Positions 23,295 to 33,900 of a DNA stretch of 63,036 nucleotides are shown here, one piece after another. Positions within the stretch are counted from its first letter, which is position 1; each line of letters opens with the position of its first letter. Both the position numbers and the translations under genes were made by a program. Location: NCBI GenBank assembly GCA_049889215.1, contig JBMHDV010000021.1, forward strand, positions 1-63,036. The letters are read 5' to 3'. Origin of the DNA: UBA817 sp049889215. GTDB lineage: Bacteria; Margulisbacteria; Marinamargulisbacteria; UBA817. Under the pieces are notes generated by a model. It was not told where the DNA came from, did not search any database, and saw only the letters and a program-made list of their open reading frames with translations.

Positions 23295-24698
23295 TCAAAT
23301 ATGAATTGGTCGATTGCCTGTGGCACCTAATGCAGCCTCTTTAATGGCTTCTGTAAATGTTGGATGTGGATGCACCAACATACCAATATCTTCAGCGGAT
23401 GCGCGATATTCCATTGCAACTACCGCCTCTGCAATCATATCTGCAGCACGTGGACCAATCATATGAACACCTAAGATCTCGTCGGTTAACTTATCCGAAA
23501 TCACTTTAATAAAGCCATCGCTTTCTTCAGATGCGCGTGCTCTTCCACTTGCCTTAAATGGAAATTTACCAGCTTTATAGGCGATGCCAGCATCTTTTAA
23601 CTCTTGTTCAGTTTTACCAACTGCAGCAACTTCTGGCCATGTGTAAACGACACCTGGAATGGTATTGTAATTAAGGTGAGCCGGATGCCCAGCTAGCTTT
23701 TCGACACATACAACGCCCTCTTCCGAAGCTTTATGCGCCAACATTGCACCTTTAACAACATCGCCAATGGCGTAAACACCTGGTACATTGGTTTCAAAGT
23801 TTTCATTAATTTCAATGCGACCGTGCTGATCCAAGACCAGACCAATATTTTCAACACCCAACCCATCAGTATTCGGTCGACGACCAATGGAAACTAAGGT
23901 GTAATCGGCAGTTAATTTAATTTCTTTACCTGTTTTATCTTCGGCTGTTACGTGAACGACGTTTTTCTTAACTTCAGCCTTGGTTACTTTGGTATTAAAA
24001 TGGAATGTCATGTTTAATGACTTTAATGCCTTTTGAAGTCCTTTACCTAAATCCTTGTCCATGGTTGGAAGCAAACGATCAAAAAATTCAATTACGGTTA
24101 CTTTTGTTCCAAGCCGCGCATATACAGAGCCCAACTCTACACCAATAACACCGCCACCAATAACAATCATCTCTTTTGGAATTTCTGGCAATGAAATGGC
24201 TTCATTAGAACCAATGATTCGTTTACCATCCATTGGGGCACATGGCAATTCTGTAACAGATGAACCTGTTGCAATTATCCATTTATTCGCATGCACGGAT
24301 GATTTTTTCTTACCATTGGATACTTCCACTTCAGTCGCAGATTTAAAAGATCCCAATCCTTTTTCAACAGTGATCTTATTTTTATTCATTAAATAGTCAA
24401 TGCCTTGTGTTGTGTTGTCAACAACATCATTTTTACGCTTTTGCATCTGTTTCCAATCAATAGAAACCTTCCCGGTCTTAATGCCATGAACGTCAAACTT
24501 ATGTATGGCTTGGTGGTAATGTTCAGATGAATCCAATAAAGCTTTTGATGGAATACATCCCCAGTTTAGACAGGTACCCCCTAGGGTTCCCTGAGCCTCA
24601 ATTATAACAACTTTTAAACCAAGTTGTGCGCCACGAATAGCCGCAACATAGCCACCGGGACCAGCACCAATTACACCTAAATCAAACTGTTCAGCCAT
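23295..24698 (-). CDS. lpdA: Dihydrolipoyl dehydrogenase (E3)
   Basis: 467 aa. FAD/NAD disulfide oxidoreductase that reoxidises dihydrolipoyl groups of the 2-oxoglutarate dehydrogenase complex. It shows the FAD-binding GAGPGGYVAA near residue 11, the redox disulfide C43/C48 in GGTCLNWGCIPSKALL, the NAD-binding VIGGGVIGVELGSVYARLG, and the C-terminal active-site HPHPTFTEAIKEA with its conserved His-Glu. Third gene of sucA-sucB-lpd; 11 bp after sucB, with an SD-like AAGGAG before ATG. Confidence 0.97.
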   Translation of the reverse strand: MAEQFDLGVIGAGPGGYVAAIRGAQLGLKVVIIEAQGTLGGTCLNWGCIPSKALLDSSEHYHQAIHKFDVHGIKTGKVSIDWKQMQKRKNDVVDNTTQGIDYLMNKNKITVEKGLGSFKSATEVEVSNGKKKSSVHANKWIIATGSSVTELPCAPMDGKRIIGSNEAISLPEIPKEMIVIGGGVIGVELGSVYARLGTKVTVIEFFDRLLPTMDKDLGKGLQKALKSLNMTFHFNTKVTKAEVKKNVVHVTAEDKTGKEIKLTADYTLVSIGRRPNTDGLGVENIGLVLDQHGRIEINENFETNVPGVYAIGDVVKGAMLAHKASEEGVVCVEKLAGHPAHLNYNTIPGVVYTWPEVAAVGKTEQELKDAGIAYKAGKFPFKASGRARASEESDGFIKVISDKLTDEILGVHMIGPRAADMIAEAVVAMEYRASAEDIGMLVHPHPTFTEAIKEAALGATGNRPIHI

Positions 24699-24709
24699 TT
24701 ATAATCTCC

Positions 24710-25942
24710 TTATAATCCTATTAATAATCGTGATGGGTCTTCTAATCTATCTTTAATCGCAACCAAGAATCGAACAGCATCAGAACCATCAATGATTCTA
24801 TGATCGTAAGATACTGCTAAATACATCATCGGACGAACCTTAATGTCATCACCAACAACCATTGGGCGCTTAACAATGTTATGCATTCCTAAAATGGCAC
24901 TTTGCGGATAGTTAACAATGGGTGTCGATAACATTGATCCAAATGTTCCACCATTGGTAATGGTAAATGTTCCACCGTCCATATCATCCAATGAAATCTG
25001 TCCATCTCTTGCTTTTTTAGCGTAACCAACAATCGATGATTCAATTTGTTTAAATGACATTTGATCTGCAGATCGAATCACTGGAACCACCAATCCTTTT
25101 GGTGAAGCAACCGCAATTCCGATGTCGCAATAATCATGATAAACAATATGATCACCATCAACTGATGCATTCATAATTGGAAACTCTTGTAGGGCTTCGC
25201 AAGCAGCCTTTGTAAAAAATGACATAAAGCCAAGATTTACATTGTACTTCTCTTTAAATGATTCTTTGTATTTTTTTCTAATATTCATTACTTCAGTAAG
25301 GTCAACTTCATTAAACGTGGTTAATAATGCTTGGGTGTGTTGCGCATTAACTAAGCGTTGGGCAACTGTTCGTCGTAATCGAGACATTTTTTCCCGTCGC
25401 TCGGATCGCTCGGCAGTATTAACTAAAGGACTAACTTCTACTGGGGCATCTTGTTTTGGAGCTGAGGTAGCCGCAGGAACTGTGGCTTTTGCTGCTTCAG
25501 CATCCGCTTTGGTAATTCGGCCATTTTTGCCGGTACCGGCAACAGAATCAACTGAAATATTTGCACTTGCCAAAACATTTGCAGCGGCTGGTGATGGATG
25601 CCCTTTGGCATAATGGTTATTATTTGATTCTTGCACAGGTGCAGGTGACGATGGTGTAGCAGGTGCTGCGGTTTCTTTTGCTGCAGGTTTAGGTGCTGCA
25701 CTTCCTTCGCCAGGTGTAATGAAACCAATCACTTCACCAACTTGAACAGTTTCACCTTCTTCTTTAACAATGGTTAATGTTCCACTGGTTTCCGCATTTA
25801 ATTCCATGGATGCTTTATCAGTTTCTAACTCTAATAGAACATCATCCATTTCTACAAATTCGCCAGAGGTTTTCGACCAAGACGCAATATCCGCCTCAGT
25901 AACAGATTCTCCAGCAGCAGGTACTATAATATCAACTTTCAT
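24710..25942 (-). CDS. sucB: Dihydrolipoyl succinyltransferase, E2 of 2-oxoglutarate dehydrogenase
   Basis: 410 aa. It has one N-terminal lipoyl domain with the lipoylated Lys43 in ELETDKASMELNA, an Ala/Pro/Glu-rich flexible linker (~80-110), an E3-binding domain (SPAAANVLASANISVDSVAGTGKNG split here at about 117-142), and the catalytic acyltransferase domain ending with SYDHRIIDGSDAVRFL, where His and Asp are catalytic. Domain order and length are those of SucB rather than pyruvate-dehydrogenase E2. It sits between sucA and lpd, 10 bp after sucA, and needs the lipoate ligase encoded at 22598. Confidence 0.97.
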   Translation of the reverse strand: MKVDIIVPAAGESVTEADIASWSKTSGEFVEMDDVLLELETDKASMELNAETSGTLTIVKEEGETVQVGEVIGFITPGEGSAAPKPAAKETAAPATPSSPAPVQESNNNHYAKGHPSPAAANVLASANISVDSVAGTGKNGRITKADAEAAKATVPAATSAPKQDAPVEVSPLVNTAERSERREKMSRLRRTVAQRLVNAQHTQALLTTFNEVDLTEVMNIRKKYKESFKEKYNVNLGFMSFFTKAACEALQEFPIMNASVDGDHIVYHDYCDIGIAVASPKGLVVPVIRSADQMSFKQIESSIVGYAKKARDGQISLDDMDGGTFTITNGGTFGSMLSTPIVNYPQSAILGMHNIVKRPMVVGDDIKVRPMMYLAVSYDHRIIDGSDAVRFLVAIKDRLEDPSRLLIGL

Positions 25943-25952
25943 CGGGTACTCC

Positions 25953-28664
25953 TTACTTTAATTTCCCAAACGCTTGCTCTACAAGCTGGTTTTGTTGTTT
26001 TGCATGAATTTTTGAACTTCCAACGGCTGGCGATGCACTTTCTTGGCGACCAACATAGTGCCAATCAATATCGTTCGTATGACGCATAATATGTGCCCAT
26101 GGCCCCATATTTTCAGGCTCTTCTTGCGCCCATACCCATTCTGATTTCGCATATTTCTTTTGCAAATCAGCCACTTGTTTTTTAGGTAATGGATACAGCT
26201 GTTCAAAACGTACAATGGCAACATCTTTAATCTTCTTTTCTTCACGATATGCCAACAAGTCATAATATACTTTTCCAGTACAACAAATAACACGCTTAGC
26301 ATTCTTTATTGAATCATCGATGATCTCTTGAAACTTGCCGTTTACTAGTTCTGAGACATCGGACACAACCAATGGATGACGAAGTAAACTCTTAGGCGAC
26401 ATTACAACCAATGGAATTCTAAACTTATTCTTTATTTGACGACGCAATGCGTGGAAAAAGTTGGCCGGTGATGTAATGTTTGCAACATACATATTATTCT
26501 CAGCACATAATTGTAAATAACGTTCAAAACGTGCCGATGAATGTTCAGGACCTTGGCCTTCATACCCGTGGGGAAGTAATAATGTTAGCCCACTCATTCG
26601 CTGCCATTTTTTTTCGGATGAAGATAAATATTGGTCTATCATGATTTGAGCGCCATTAGAAAAATCGCCAAATTGAGCTTCCCAAATGGTTAAATCATTG
26701 GGAGATGCTAAAGAATACCCATATTCAAACCCCATCACACAATATTCTGATAAATGTGAGTTTAATACTTCATAACCTGTATTTTTTGATAATTGATTCA
26801 ACGGTGTATAGTGGGTTTCATTGGATTCGTCCTTTAATACAGAATGTCGATGAGAAAATGTTCCTCTTTGGCAATCTTGTCCTGATAGACGGACATTATT
26901 ACCATCTAAAATTAATGAACCAAAGGCCAATTGTTCAGCTAAGCCCCAATCCACCTTTTTTTGATTAAAGTACATATCTTCACGTTGCTTTAAAAGTTTT
27001 TCCGTTTTTTTGAATACATTGTAATTTTCTGGCGGCGTACTTAATGCCTTTGCAACTTGGTCCAATGATTTTTTGGTTGCACCTGTTTTGACTGATGACT
27101 CAAAATCTTTATCTTCCGATGTTCGAAACCCTTCCCATTTACGCTTAAACATATCCAACTCAGCTTTAGGCTTTTTATCGCGAGTGTAATCCAGCTTTTC
27201 TTGCAATGACTGCTTAAAGTTGGTCACCATATTGGTTGCTTCATCTTCTGAAATAACACCCGATGCCAATAACTGATCTTTAAAGATTTTAAATACATTC
27301 TCATGCTTTGCAATTGTTTTATATAACATTGGCTGTGTAAATCGAGGCTCGTCACCTTCGTTGTGACCATATCGACGATATCCTAAAATATCGACAAACA
27401 CATCAATGCCAAATAATTGGCGAATTTGAACAGCCATCTCAACAGCGTGAACCACCGCAATTGGGTCATCAGCATTCACATGGAATACAGGCGATTCAGT
27501 GACTTTTGCCAAATCTGTACAATACATACTTGATCGGCATTCTTTATAGTTTGCTGTAAATCCAATTTGATTGTTTAAAACAATGTGAATGGCACCACCA
27601 ACTTTGTACCCATCCAATTGAGACATGTTTGATAATTCATAATTCACACCTTGGCCTGAAAACGCAGCGTCACCATGAATCATAATCGGCAACACACTTT
27701 TCAAATCATCTTCATACAAATGCTTAATTTTAGAATAGCTTATTCCTGTTACCACCGGATTAACTGTTTCTAAATGGGATGGGTTGGGCACCAATGATAA
27801 ATGAACATCTTTTCCATTGGGTGTTTTTATATCTGCAGATCGTCCAAGGTGATATTTAACATCGCCACTCCATTTATCATCGTGAAAATTAGATTCCTCA
27901 AATTCTGAGAATACATTTTCTACTGTTTTTTGAAATACGTTAACCAATACGTTTAATCGGCCACGATGTGCCATACCTAACACACATTCTTTAACACCCA
28001 AGTCAGCACCTAAAGTAATCGCCGAGTCTAGCGATGGAATTAATGCCTCGATACCTTCTAACGAAAACCGTTTTTTACCGACAAACTTCGTCTGTAAAAA
28101 GTTCTCAAAATTTACAGCTCGATTGATCATTTCTAGAATGTGAATTTGTTTATCTTTATTGTAAGCAGGGCGATTTGAAATTGGCTCCATCTGCTGAATT
28201 AACCATTCACGGAGTTTTTCATTTTGACAATGCATAAACTCAACTCCAATGGACCCACAATACGTGGATTTCAAATGATCAACAATGTGACTTAAAGATG
28301 CATTTTTAAGCCCAATTTCTTTACCCGCATCGAAGGTCGTGTTTAAATCTTGCTGGTTTAATTTAAAATAATCCAATTGCAAATCATTTTTATGTTGACG
28401 ACGATCGCGAACTGGGTTGGTTGTTGAAATTAAATGTCCTCGAGTTCTGTAAGCGTCAATCAATTTTGACACTGCTATTTCTTTAAGTGACTTTGGGTTT
28501 CCCTCACTAAACGGATCAGCTTGATTCACTTCACTGAAGAAGTCAAAACCATCAAAAAATGCCTGCCATTTTGGCTCAACACTGGTTGGGTCAGTTTTAT
28601 ATTGCTGATAGAGATCCTCAATCAAGGCTGGATTTGCGTTTGAAATGTATGTGTATTTTTCCAT
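25953..28664 (-). CDS. sucA: 2-oxoglutarate dehydrogenase E1 component
   Basis: 903 aa, close to E. coli SucA (933). Thiamine-diphosphate enzyme that decarboxylates 2-oxoglutarate in the TCA cycle. Recognised stretches are the N-terminal E2-binding region (ANPALIEDLYQQYKTDP), LGMAHRGRLNVLVNV, HLGRSADIKTPNGKDVHLSL, the ThDP motif region GDAAFSGQGVNYELSNMSQL with QIGFTANYKECRSSMYCTD, and the C-terminal QEEPENMGPWAHI. It starts its own transcription unit: a TAAAAT -10 is 6 nt from ATG. It leads the sucA-sucB-lpd operon. Confidence 0.97.
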   Translation of the reverse strand: MEKYTYISNANPALIEDLYQQYKTDPTSVEPKWQAFFDGFDFFSEVNQADPFSEGNPKSLKEIAVSKLIDAYRTRGHLISTTNPVRDRRQHKNDLQLDYFKLNQQDLNTTFDAGKEIGLKNASLSHIVDHLKSTYCGSIGVEFMHCQNEKLREWLIQQMEPISNRPAYNKDKQIHILEMINRAVNFENFLQTKFVGKKRFSLEGIEALIPSLDSAITLGADLGVKECVLGMAHRGRLNVLVNVFQKTVENVFSEFEESNFHDDKWSGDVKYHLGRSADIKTPNGKDVHLSLVPNPSHLETVNPVVTGISYSKIKHLYEDDLKSVLPIMIHGDAAFSGQGVNYELSNMSQLDGYKVGGAIHIVLNNQIGFTANYKECRSSMYCTDLAKVTESPVFHVNADDPIAVVHAVEMAVQIRQLFGIDVFVDILGYRRYGHNEGDEPRFTQPMLYKTIAKHENVFKIFKDQLLASGVISEDEATNMVTNFKQSLQEKLDYTRDKKPKAELDMFKRKWEGFRTSEDKDFESSVKTGATKKSLDQVAKALSTPPENYNVFKKTEKLLKQREDMYFNQKKVDWGLAEQLAFGSLILDGNNVRLSGQDCQRGTFSHRHSVLKDESNETHYTPLNQLSKNTGYEVLNSHLSEYCVMGFEYGYSLASPNDLTIWEAQFGDFSNGAQIMIDQYLSSSEKKWQRMSGLTLLLPHGYEGQGPEHSSARFERYLQLCAENNMYVANITSPANFFHALRRQIKNKFRIPLVVMSPKSLLRHPLVVSDVSELVNGKFQEIIDDSIKNAKRVICCTGKVYYDLLAYREEKKIKDVAIVRFEQLYPLPKKQVADLQKKYAKSEWVWAQEEPENMGPWAHIMRHTNDIDWHYVGRQESASPAVGSSKIHAKQQNQLVEQAFGKLK

Positions 28665-28670
28665 GTCTTT

Positions 28671-28676
28671 ATTTTA
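28671..28676 (-). promoter_or_regulatory. -10 hexamer of sucA (leaderless)
   Basis: On the minus strand TAAAAT (28676-28671) is followed by AAAGAC and the sucA ATG at 28664. The six-base gap places the transcript start at the start codon. The surrounding sequence is AT-rich, so a chance match is possible. Confidence 0.45.
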
Positions 28677-28708
28677 TTTAAAAGTTGAGCAATTGAGAAG
28701 GGCTGAAT

Positions 28709-29068
28709 TTAAAGTAATTCTTCCGATGCTTGATATTTTGCTTTTGACTTCCGTTTACGTCGTTGTTTTTGCTTCATTGCCTTATGAATTTTTTCTTGAT
28801 CTCTGGTTGGCATGCCAAGCTCTTCTGCGATAAGTTCGCATAATTGACGTCTTGCAAAGTAACGATTCCCGTCGCGGTTTCGAGACTTCTTACATCGAAC
28901 TTGATGGGATTTATATGTTAAGACAACGGTTGAACTGGTTTTATTAATTTTTTGTCCACCACTGCCGCCACCTTGAATAAATGATTCTTGCAGTTCAGAC
29001 TCTTTGATCCCCAACATCTGCATGCGTTCATTTAATAACTTCCATTTTTCATTTGAAATATGACTCAT
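28709..29068 (-). CDS. RF-1-domain release-factor-like protein (ribosome rescue)
   Basis: 119 aa. It contains the class I release-factor catalytic loop with G37-G38-Q39 in QGGGSGGQKINKTSS and a highly basic C-terminal tail (KQKQRRKRKSKAKYQ), the layout of codon-independent hydrolases that release peptides from stalled ribosomes (ArfB/YaeJ, mtRF-R/C12orf65 and related proteins). No codon-recognition domain is present. It is nearer the KINKTSS-type than the canonical ArfB NVNK-type, so I leave the symbol empty. The start ATG is 9 nt beyond a TATTAT hexamer. It lies 44 bp upstream of sucA on the same strand. Confidence 0.85.
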   Translation of the reverse strand: MSHISNEKWKLLNERMQMLGIKESELQESFIQGGGSGGQKINKTSSTVVLTYKSHQVRCKKSRNRDGNRYFARRQLCELIAEELGMPTRDQEKIHKAMKQKQRRKRKSKAKYQASEELL

Positions 29069-29122
29069 AATTCTATAATAATACTTTACAATTGATAGAA
29101 TGTCGCATGATAATAAAGTTAA

Positions 29123-29914
29123 ATGAAGTTTATTTTATTTATTGCATTTTCTTTTTCTTTATTTGCAGAACCTCTACCGCTTGTTGTAAATCAAACGTTT
29201 ATGACGCATGATATTTACAATGATGGGGTAACATATAACATCTCTACCTTTAGCTATACACAAAACACTTCATCAGAGAATGTAGAGTTGTTGTTTGAGG
29301 ATGGTTCAGATAATGGGTCCATCAAATTAGGTGTCGTCTCATCTGCTAATGCATTAGTGGATTTATTATGGGAGTACCAAAGCATTCATTCAACAACCCC
29401 ACCCAACCTAATTCAATCTGTTGAGTTAAATGACCTTAATAATGATCAAGCACTCGACATCATTATTAACTACAGTGACCCTGATAGTGAATTTCCCGAC
29501 CAAACCATCAGCTCGTTTTTAATTAATAATAAAAATAAGTTTGAGGAAATTTCGGAAACATTTATTAAAAGTCGTTATGAATTATTGTCGAACTCTCACA
29601 TCAAGTATGAGTCCCCGCTGGCGCTGTTTGGGCGACCTTACGTGGATGAAGACACCCCGAATGAATCTAAATACTGGATTGATTACTATGAGTTTCAGGG
29701 TTTAAAGCTGGTAAATATCAATCAAAAATACCGAACGTTTTATGAGTCTCTTAAATCTAGTGCATCCAATGAACTAAAATCCACGCTTAACAAAGTAAGT
29801 ACGTATCGCATGTCGGATGAGATTACTAATAATCAGTTGCAACTTGAAGAATATTTCAATCAAATTACTGAGCTTAAAACCATCATTCACCGCAGCAATA
29901 AAGTATTATATTAA
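29123..29914 (+). CDS. Exported protein of unknown function with a VCBS/FG-GAP-like segment
   Basis: 263 aa. A short signal peptide (MKFILFIAFSFSLFA) is followed by a mature part beginning near EPLPLVV; no lipobox Cys is seen. The segment VELNDLNNDQALDIIINY resembles a calcium-binding FG-GAP/VCBS loop (D-x-N-x-D-x-x-D). The C-terminal ~70 residues look helical (LKSSASNELKSTLNK, NQLQLEEYFNQITELKT). I do not recognise the family. It is divergent from the release-factor-like gene; GATAAT at 29109-29114 sits 8 nt before the ATG, another leaderless-type start. Confidence 0.6.
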   Translation: MKFILFIAFSFSLFAEPLPLVVNQTFMTHDIYNDGVTYNISTFSYTQNTSSENVELLFEDGSDNGSIKLGVVSSANALVDLLWEYQSIHSTTPPNLIQSVELNDLNNDQALDIIINYSDPDSEFPDQTISSFLINNKNKFEEISETFIKSRYELLSNSHIKYESPLALFGRPYVDEDTPNESKYWIDYYEFQGLKLVNINQKYRTFYESLKSSASNELKSTLNKVSTYRMSDEITNNQLQLEEYFNQITELKTIIHRSNKVLY

Positions 29915-29918
29915 CTGC

Positions 29919-30968
29919 TTAGCGGCTGGCTAGTTGTTGATTAAGTCGAATAATTTGATAAGGATTTTTAACTAACTGCGTCGCCATTCCAACCACAACC
30001 ACATTGTGTTCTTGCAACGCTTGAATATCATGGATGGTTGAAACACCGCCAGTTGCAATTAATGGCAATTTAAATTGGGATAAAAGTTTTGCCATCGCCA
30101 ATGTTCGCTTAAATAATTGGGGCCCACTAAAGCCGCCACCACCTATGGATATTGCCGATTTAGGTAACCCTAAGTCTTCGCATTGTTTAAATTGAGTATT
30201 GCCAGCATTCAGCGTCACCTCAGTAAATCCTTGTGCAATACTCGCAATATCACATAAATTATCATCCTGAGCATCGGGCGATACTTTGATGACAATGACC
30301 TTTGATGTTTTTTGTCGCATATACATTAATAAAGCCTCAATATCTGATATTTGGTCATGCAATGAACGGCCTGTGCTTGTATTTGGGCATGAAATATTGA
30401 TTTCATAATACATTTGATCAAATAAGACTGATTCTTCTTGGTGTACTCGATCGAACACCGCTTTGTAGTCTGCCATGCAATGCCCGCCAAGGCTAACGCC
30501 AATGGGTGCTGCTGTCTTAATTATGGCATGGTGATTTAACTGTTCAAGCAAACCATCAACGCCCGGCCCAGGTAATCCTAAGGCATTCAGTAAGTGCTCT
30601 TCTTGATTAATTGTTAGCTGTTGGAGCCTGGGTTTTGGGTTTCCAGTTTCTGGTAAGACCTTAATGGTTTTTAAACAACCACCACCACAGCCAAGGTTTA
30701 ACCAGTATTGTAAAGAATCCAAATGCCCTTCAAAAGCAGCGAATGTAATTGGGGATGCATAATTTAAGGAAAATAGCCTTGTATTTATGTTTAAGTCAGA
30801 TAAATATTGGGAATAATTACGGTAAAGTGAAGGGATTTTAAACCAGCTTAATAATGCTTGGCCAACAGATACAACGGGTTCATACCCCTGACGATTTGAT
30901 GTTAATGCCTTAGCGGTTAGTTTACGGATGGTTTTATACCCCTGCTCATGCAAATAAATAAAAAACAT
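29919..30968 (-). CDS. pyrD: Dihydroorotate dehydrogenase family flavoprotein
   Basis: About 349 aa from ATG 30968 (MFFIYLHEQGYK...). A longer reading to 31082 overlaps the divergent gene and is unlikely. FMN TIM-barrel enzyme oxidising dihydroorotate in pyrimidine synthesis. Motifs: GNPKPRL, LLNALGLPGPGVDGLL, YEINISCPNTSTGR, IVIKVSPD, AISIGGGGFSGPQL and LIATGGVSTIHD. The catalytic base position is Cys (NISCPNT), as in class 1 enzymes, while the length and N-terminal extension recall class 2. It converges with the gene at 29123, with a 4-bp gap. pyrF is elsewhere in the window (51682). Confidence 0.82.
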   Translation of the reverse strand: MFFIYLHEQGYKTIRKLTAKALTSNRQGYEPVVSVGQALLSWFKIPSLYRNYSQYLSDLNINTRLFSLNYASPITFAAFEGHLDSLQYWLNLGCGGGCLKTIKVLPETGNPKPRLQQLTINQEEHLLNALGLPGPGVDGLLEQLNHHAIIKTAAPIGVSLGGHCMADYKAVFDRVHQEESVLFDQMYYEINISCPNTSTGRSLHDQISDIEALLMYMRQKTSKVIVIKVSPDAQDDNLCDIASIAQGFTEVTLNAGNTQFKQCEDLGLPKSAISIGGGGFSGPQLFKRTLAMAKLLSQFKLPLIATGGVSTIHDIQALQEHNVVVVGMATQLVKNPYQIIRLNQQLASR

Positions 30969-30984
30969 TATGTTAAGAGAATAA

Positions 30985-33900
30985 ATGATTATGCCTTCAA
31001 TATTCAATACTGATAAACTAAAAATTATGGGGTTTTTAAGCGCTATTGTTAAATATTGCATTTTAAGTTTGATTTTTATCACCCTAATGATTGATATTGT
31101 TCAATCGCGCCCTCCAGGTGGAACAGGGTTTCAACTTTATTTAAAGGGGGATTCAAATGTTACCGGGAGCGATCCTAATCATCAACAAGTTAGTACAAAC
31201 TCTGGTCGCGTGTTTGTTACAGTAATGGGTGCAGATATGTATAACGGAGGTGGCGCAAAAGAAGCTGTCCCAGAAAAGGACAAAAGAGGTTGGGAACATG
31301 AAAATGGCCTTAACGAAGCAGCCTGGTCCGAAGTGGTTATGTATACCAATAAAAAGTTAGATAACGAGACCAACAATTACGAAGAACTTGAAGAAGGGCC
31401 ATTTGTATTTGGAAAGTGTTGTAAAAAATGGGCTTGGGAAGACGATGATACTAATAAAAGCTCTATACCAAATTATGATCAACAGCGCCAATTGGATCAT
31501 GATGGTATTGTTAGCCACAGAGTTCCAGCCAATGGATCAGTGCAGGATTTTAAATATGGTTTTGTTGGTAACCCTGAACATAAATCTTTTTGGGATCAAG
31601 GAAATGAATTAAGTTTTAAATGGCTGGCTGCAAATAATCGGTATGTTGGTATTGGGGCAATTGTCGTCATTTGGCCTTATGATGGACATATAATTAAACG
31701 GATTCAAATTTCGAATATTACCCAGTCACTCACATCAGATGGTGGCTATATAACATACGAGCACCCTCAAGCTGAGCCTAATTGTACTGAGGATGTTTGC
31801 ACGTTGGGATTTGATAATGATTTTTTAGCGGAGGCTTGCCTTCGCCCTGATGCAAGGGATACAGACCTATACACTTATGCTAGCGCTGAAGGGACAAAAG
31901 ATAAACGACAATCTGTTGGTAATGGTGTAGAGCTCCACGATACGCAGGAAAACTATCAAGGTTGGTTTTACCATGAATGGGGAACTTTAAGTGGGCAATC
32001 GGGTGAGCGTAGCCATTTGGGGTTTGGTAAAGATAAAGATGATGGTAGTAAACGGGTGTGCCATAAATTCAAACATAAAGGAAACAACTTTATTGCAGAT
32101 GGATTTGGCTTACACGTCAATTGGGATAATTCGTTGCCCATGGTGCCAATCTCTATTGTTACAACAAAATCCATCTTTATTCGGGAACCATGGGACCATG
32201 GTCGAACTGAGAGTAAATGGGCATGCACAAATGGGGAAGACTACTACAAACCGGGTGTTGATTGCATAAATGGACAAACAATTAAAAGCAATGATGATAA
32301 CACTGAACTGATACCTAGAGAAGAACTCGTCTATGATGGGGTCACAGGCGATTACAAAATCAACGTCTGGAAGGACCGTATTTGGAATGATGATCATAAA
32401 TTTTTGGTGGTTGGTGGAACTAAAAAAAGCCTGTACGAAGTAGTAAGTGAAAACGTTAATAGTGAGGAAACGGTAGCAGCGTCTGAATTCGATAAAAAAA
32501 TAACAGGAGACAATAGAGAATTAAGTAGTGATTTTTTTAGAGATCAGCTGCCTGTTGTTTTAGCTTTATTCTTCGCCTATAATGGGGGCGATGCTTGGTG
32601 GTTTAATACAGCTGATGCGAAAGATCATTTGGATGTCTATGACAACTTCAAATCTTACTTTCAACTAAAAGTTTTTTTTGAGGAAGAGGGATTTGGTATC
32701 GATTCAAAACATAAGGAGGACGGAACTCAAGGCGATTTTGTTGTGGATAATGACCAAAAATATGCACAAATTATTGACCCGGTGACAAAACCGTTAAATA
32801 CTGACACAAATAACTATGGCGATCGTCAACCGGTTAAAGTAAGATTTGGTAGTAGTGTTCTCGACAAATGCATTAAACAGGTTGAGCGAGAAAACTGGAA
32901 GCTAGAGGACCCTTCAAATAAAGAGAATCAAGGACAGATCGTTCGAGAAGCTAAGACAGATGTTCTCGATAATCCTATATTTATGAAAGAGTCCACCATT
33001 ATTGAAACAACAGTTAATGCAAATATAGACTTTTACATAACGTGGTATGAACCTGAATTTAAAATGTCATTTGCTCCGCAAACTGAAAATAATGGAAACT
33101 TTACAATTGATGGATATGTTAGAAAAGATGACTTTACTACGGATTACAATTCCATCATTTCTAAATTGCAAGCTCAGACACCAAATATGGATAATGGATC
33201 AATCAAAACTTGTACGGCTAAAAATTATTATAGAAAAGCCACAATTTCACCCCTATTTGATGATTCCAACTTTTTTTATTTTGATGCATTTACCGACAAG
33301 AAAAATATTTCAGAGATTTATGTTCGCAACGGAGCCGGACTAGTATTAGAATCAACAAACAGTAAACAATTCTCCACAGACCCTTTTGATGCATTCATCA
33401 AAACGAGTGCTACTGATGCAGAGCTAAAAGTTGACTTTAAACCATTCCCCCAAATATTTTTCAAAACAATTTCATCCGCATCATATGTTGATCGGGTTAC
33501 CCCAAATCGTACTGTAATAACTAATAATTTCGACCTAAATGACGACCAAAAAGACCTATTCTTTAAAGAACAAACATTTGGGCACTATGTGATTGGGCCA
33601 CGGACTTATAACGCAAATAAGAACGCACTGACGCTTGAATTATCTGAAAAGTTAAATAAGCTTTATTTACGTTACAATGACGAGTCAAAGGTTATTTTTT
33701 CTAGGGATACGTCAAGCAGTGTACTTGACGGTATACCAGACACGGCCATTGATGACGCCTTTGAAGCGAATCCTAATCCAAAAGATATAGAAACGTTAAC
33801 TAACAATAATTCCCTCTCATTTTCTGAAGGAACCCCCATCCCCACATTTAAAGCTGAGCTATCTAAAAAAAGCCGTGCTGTTGGAAGTAATCAAGAGACT

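Noticed and set aside
30969..31082. N-terminal extension of PyrD to 31082
   Set aside because: It would overlap the divergent large exported gene and adds a non-family sequence; the ATG at 30968 starts a normal-looking protein.
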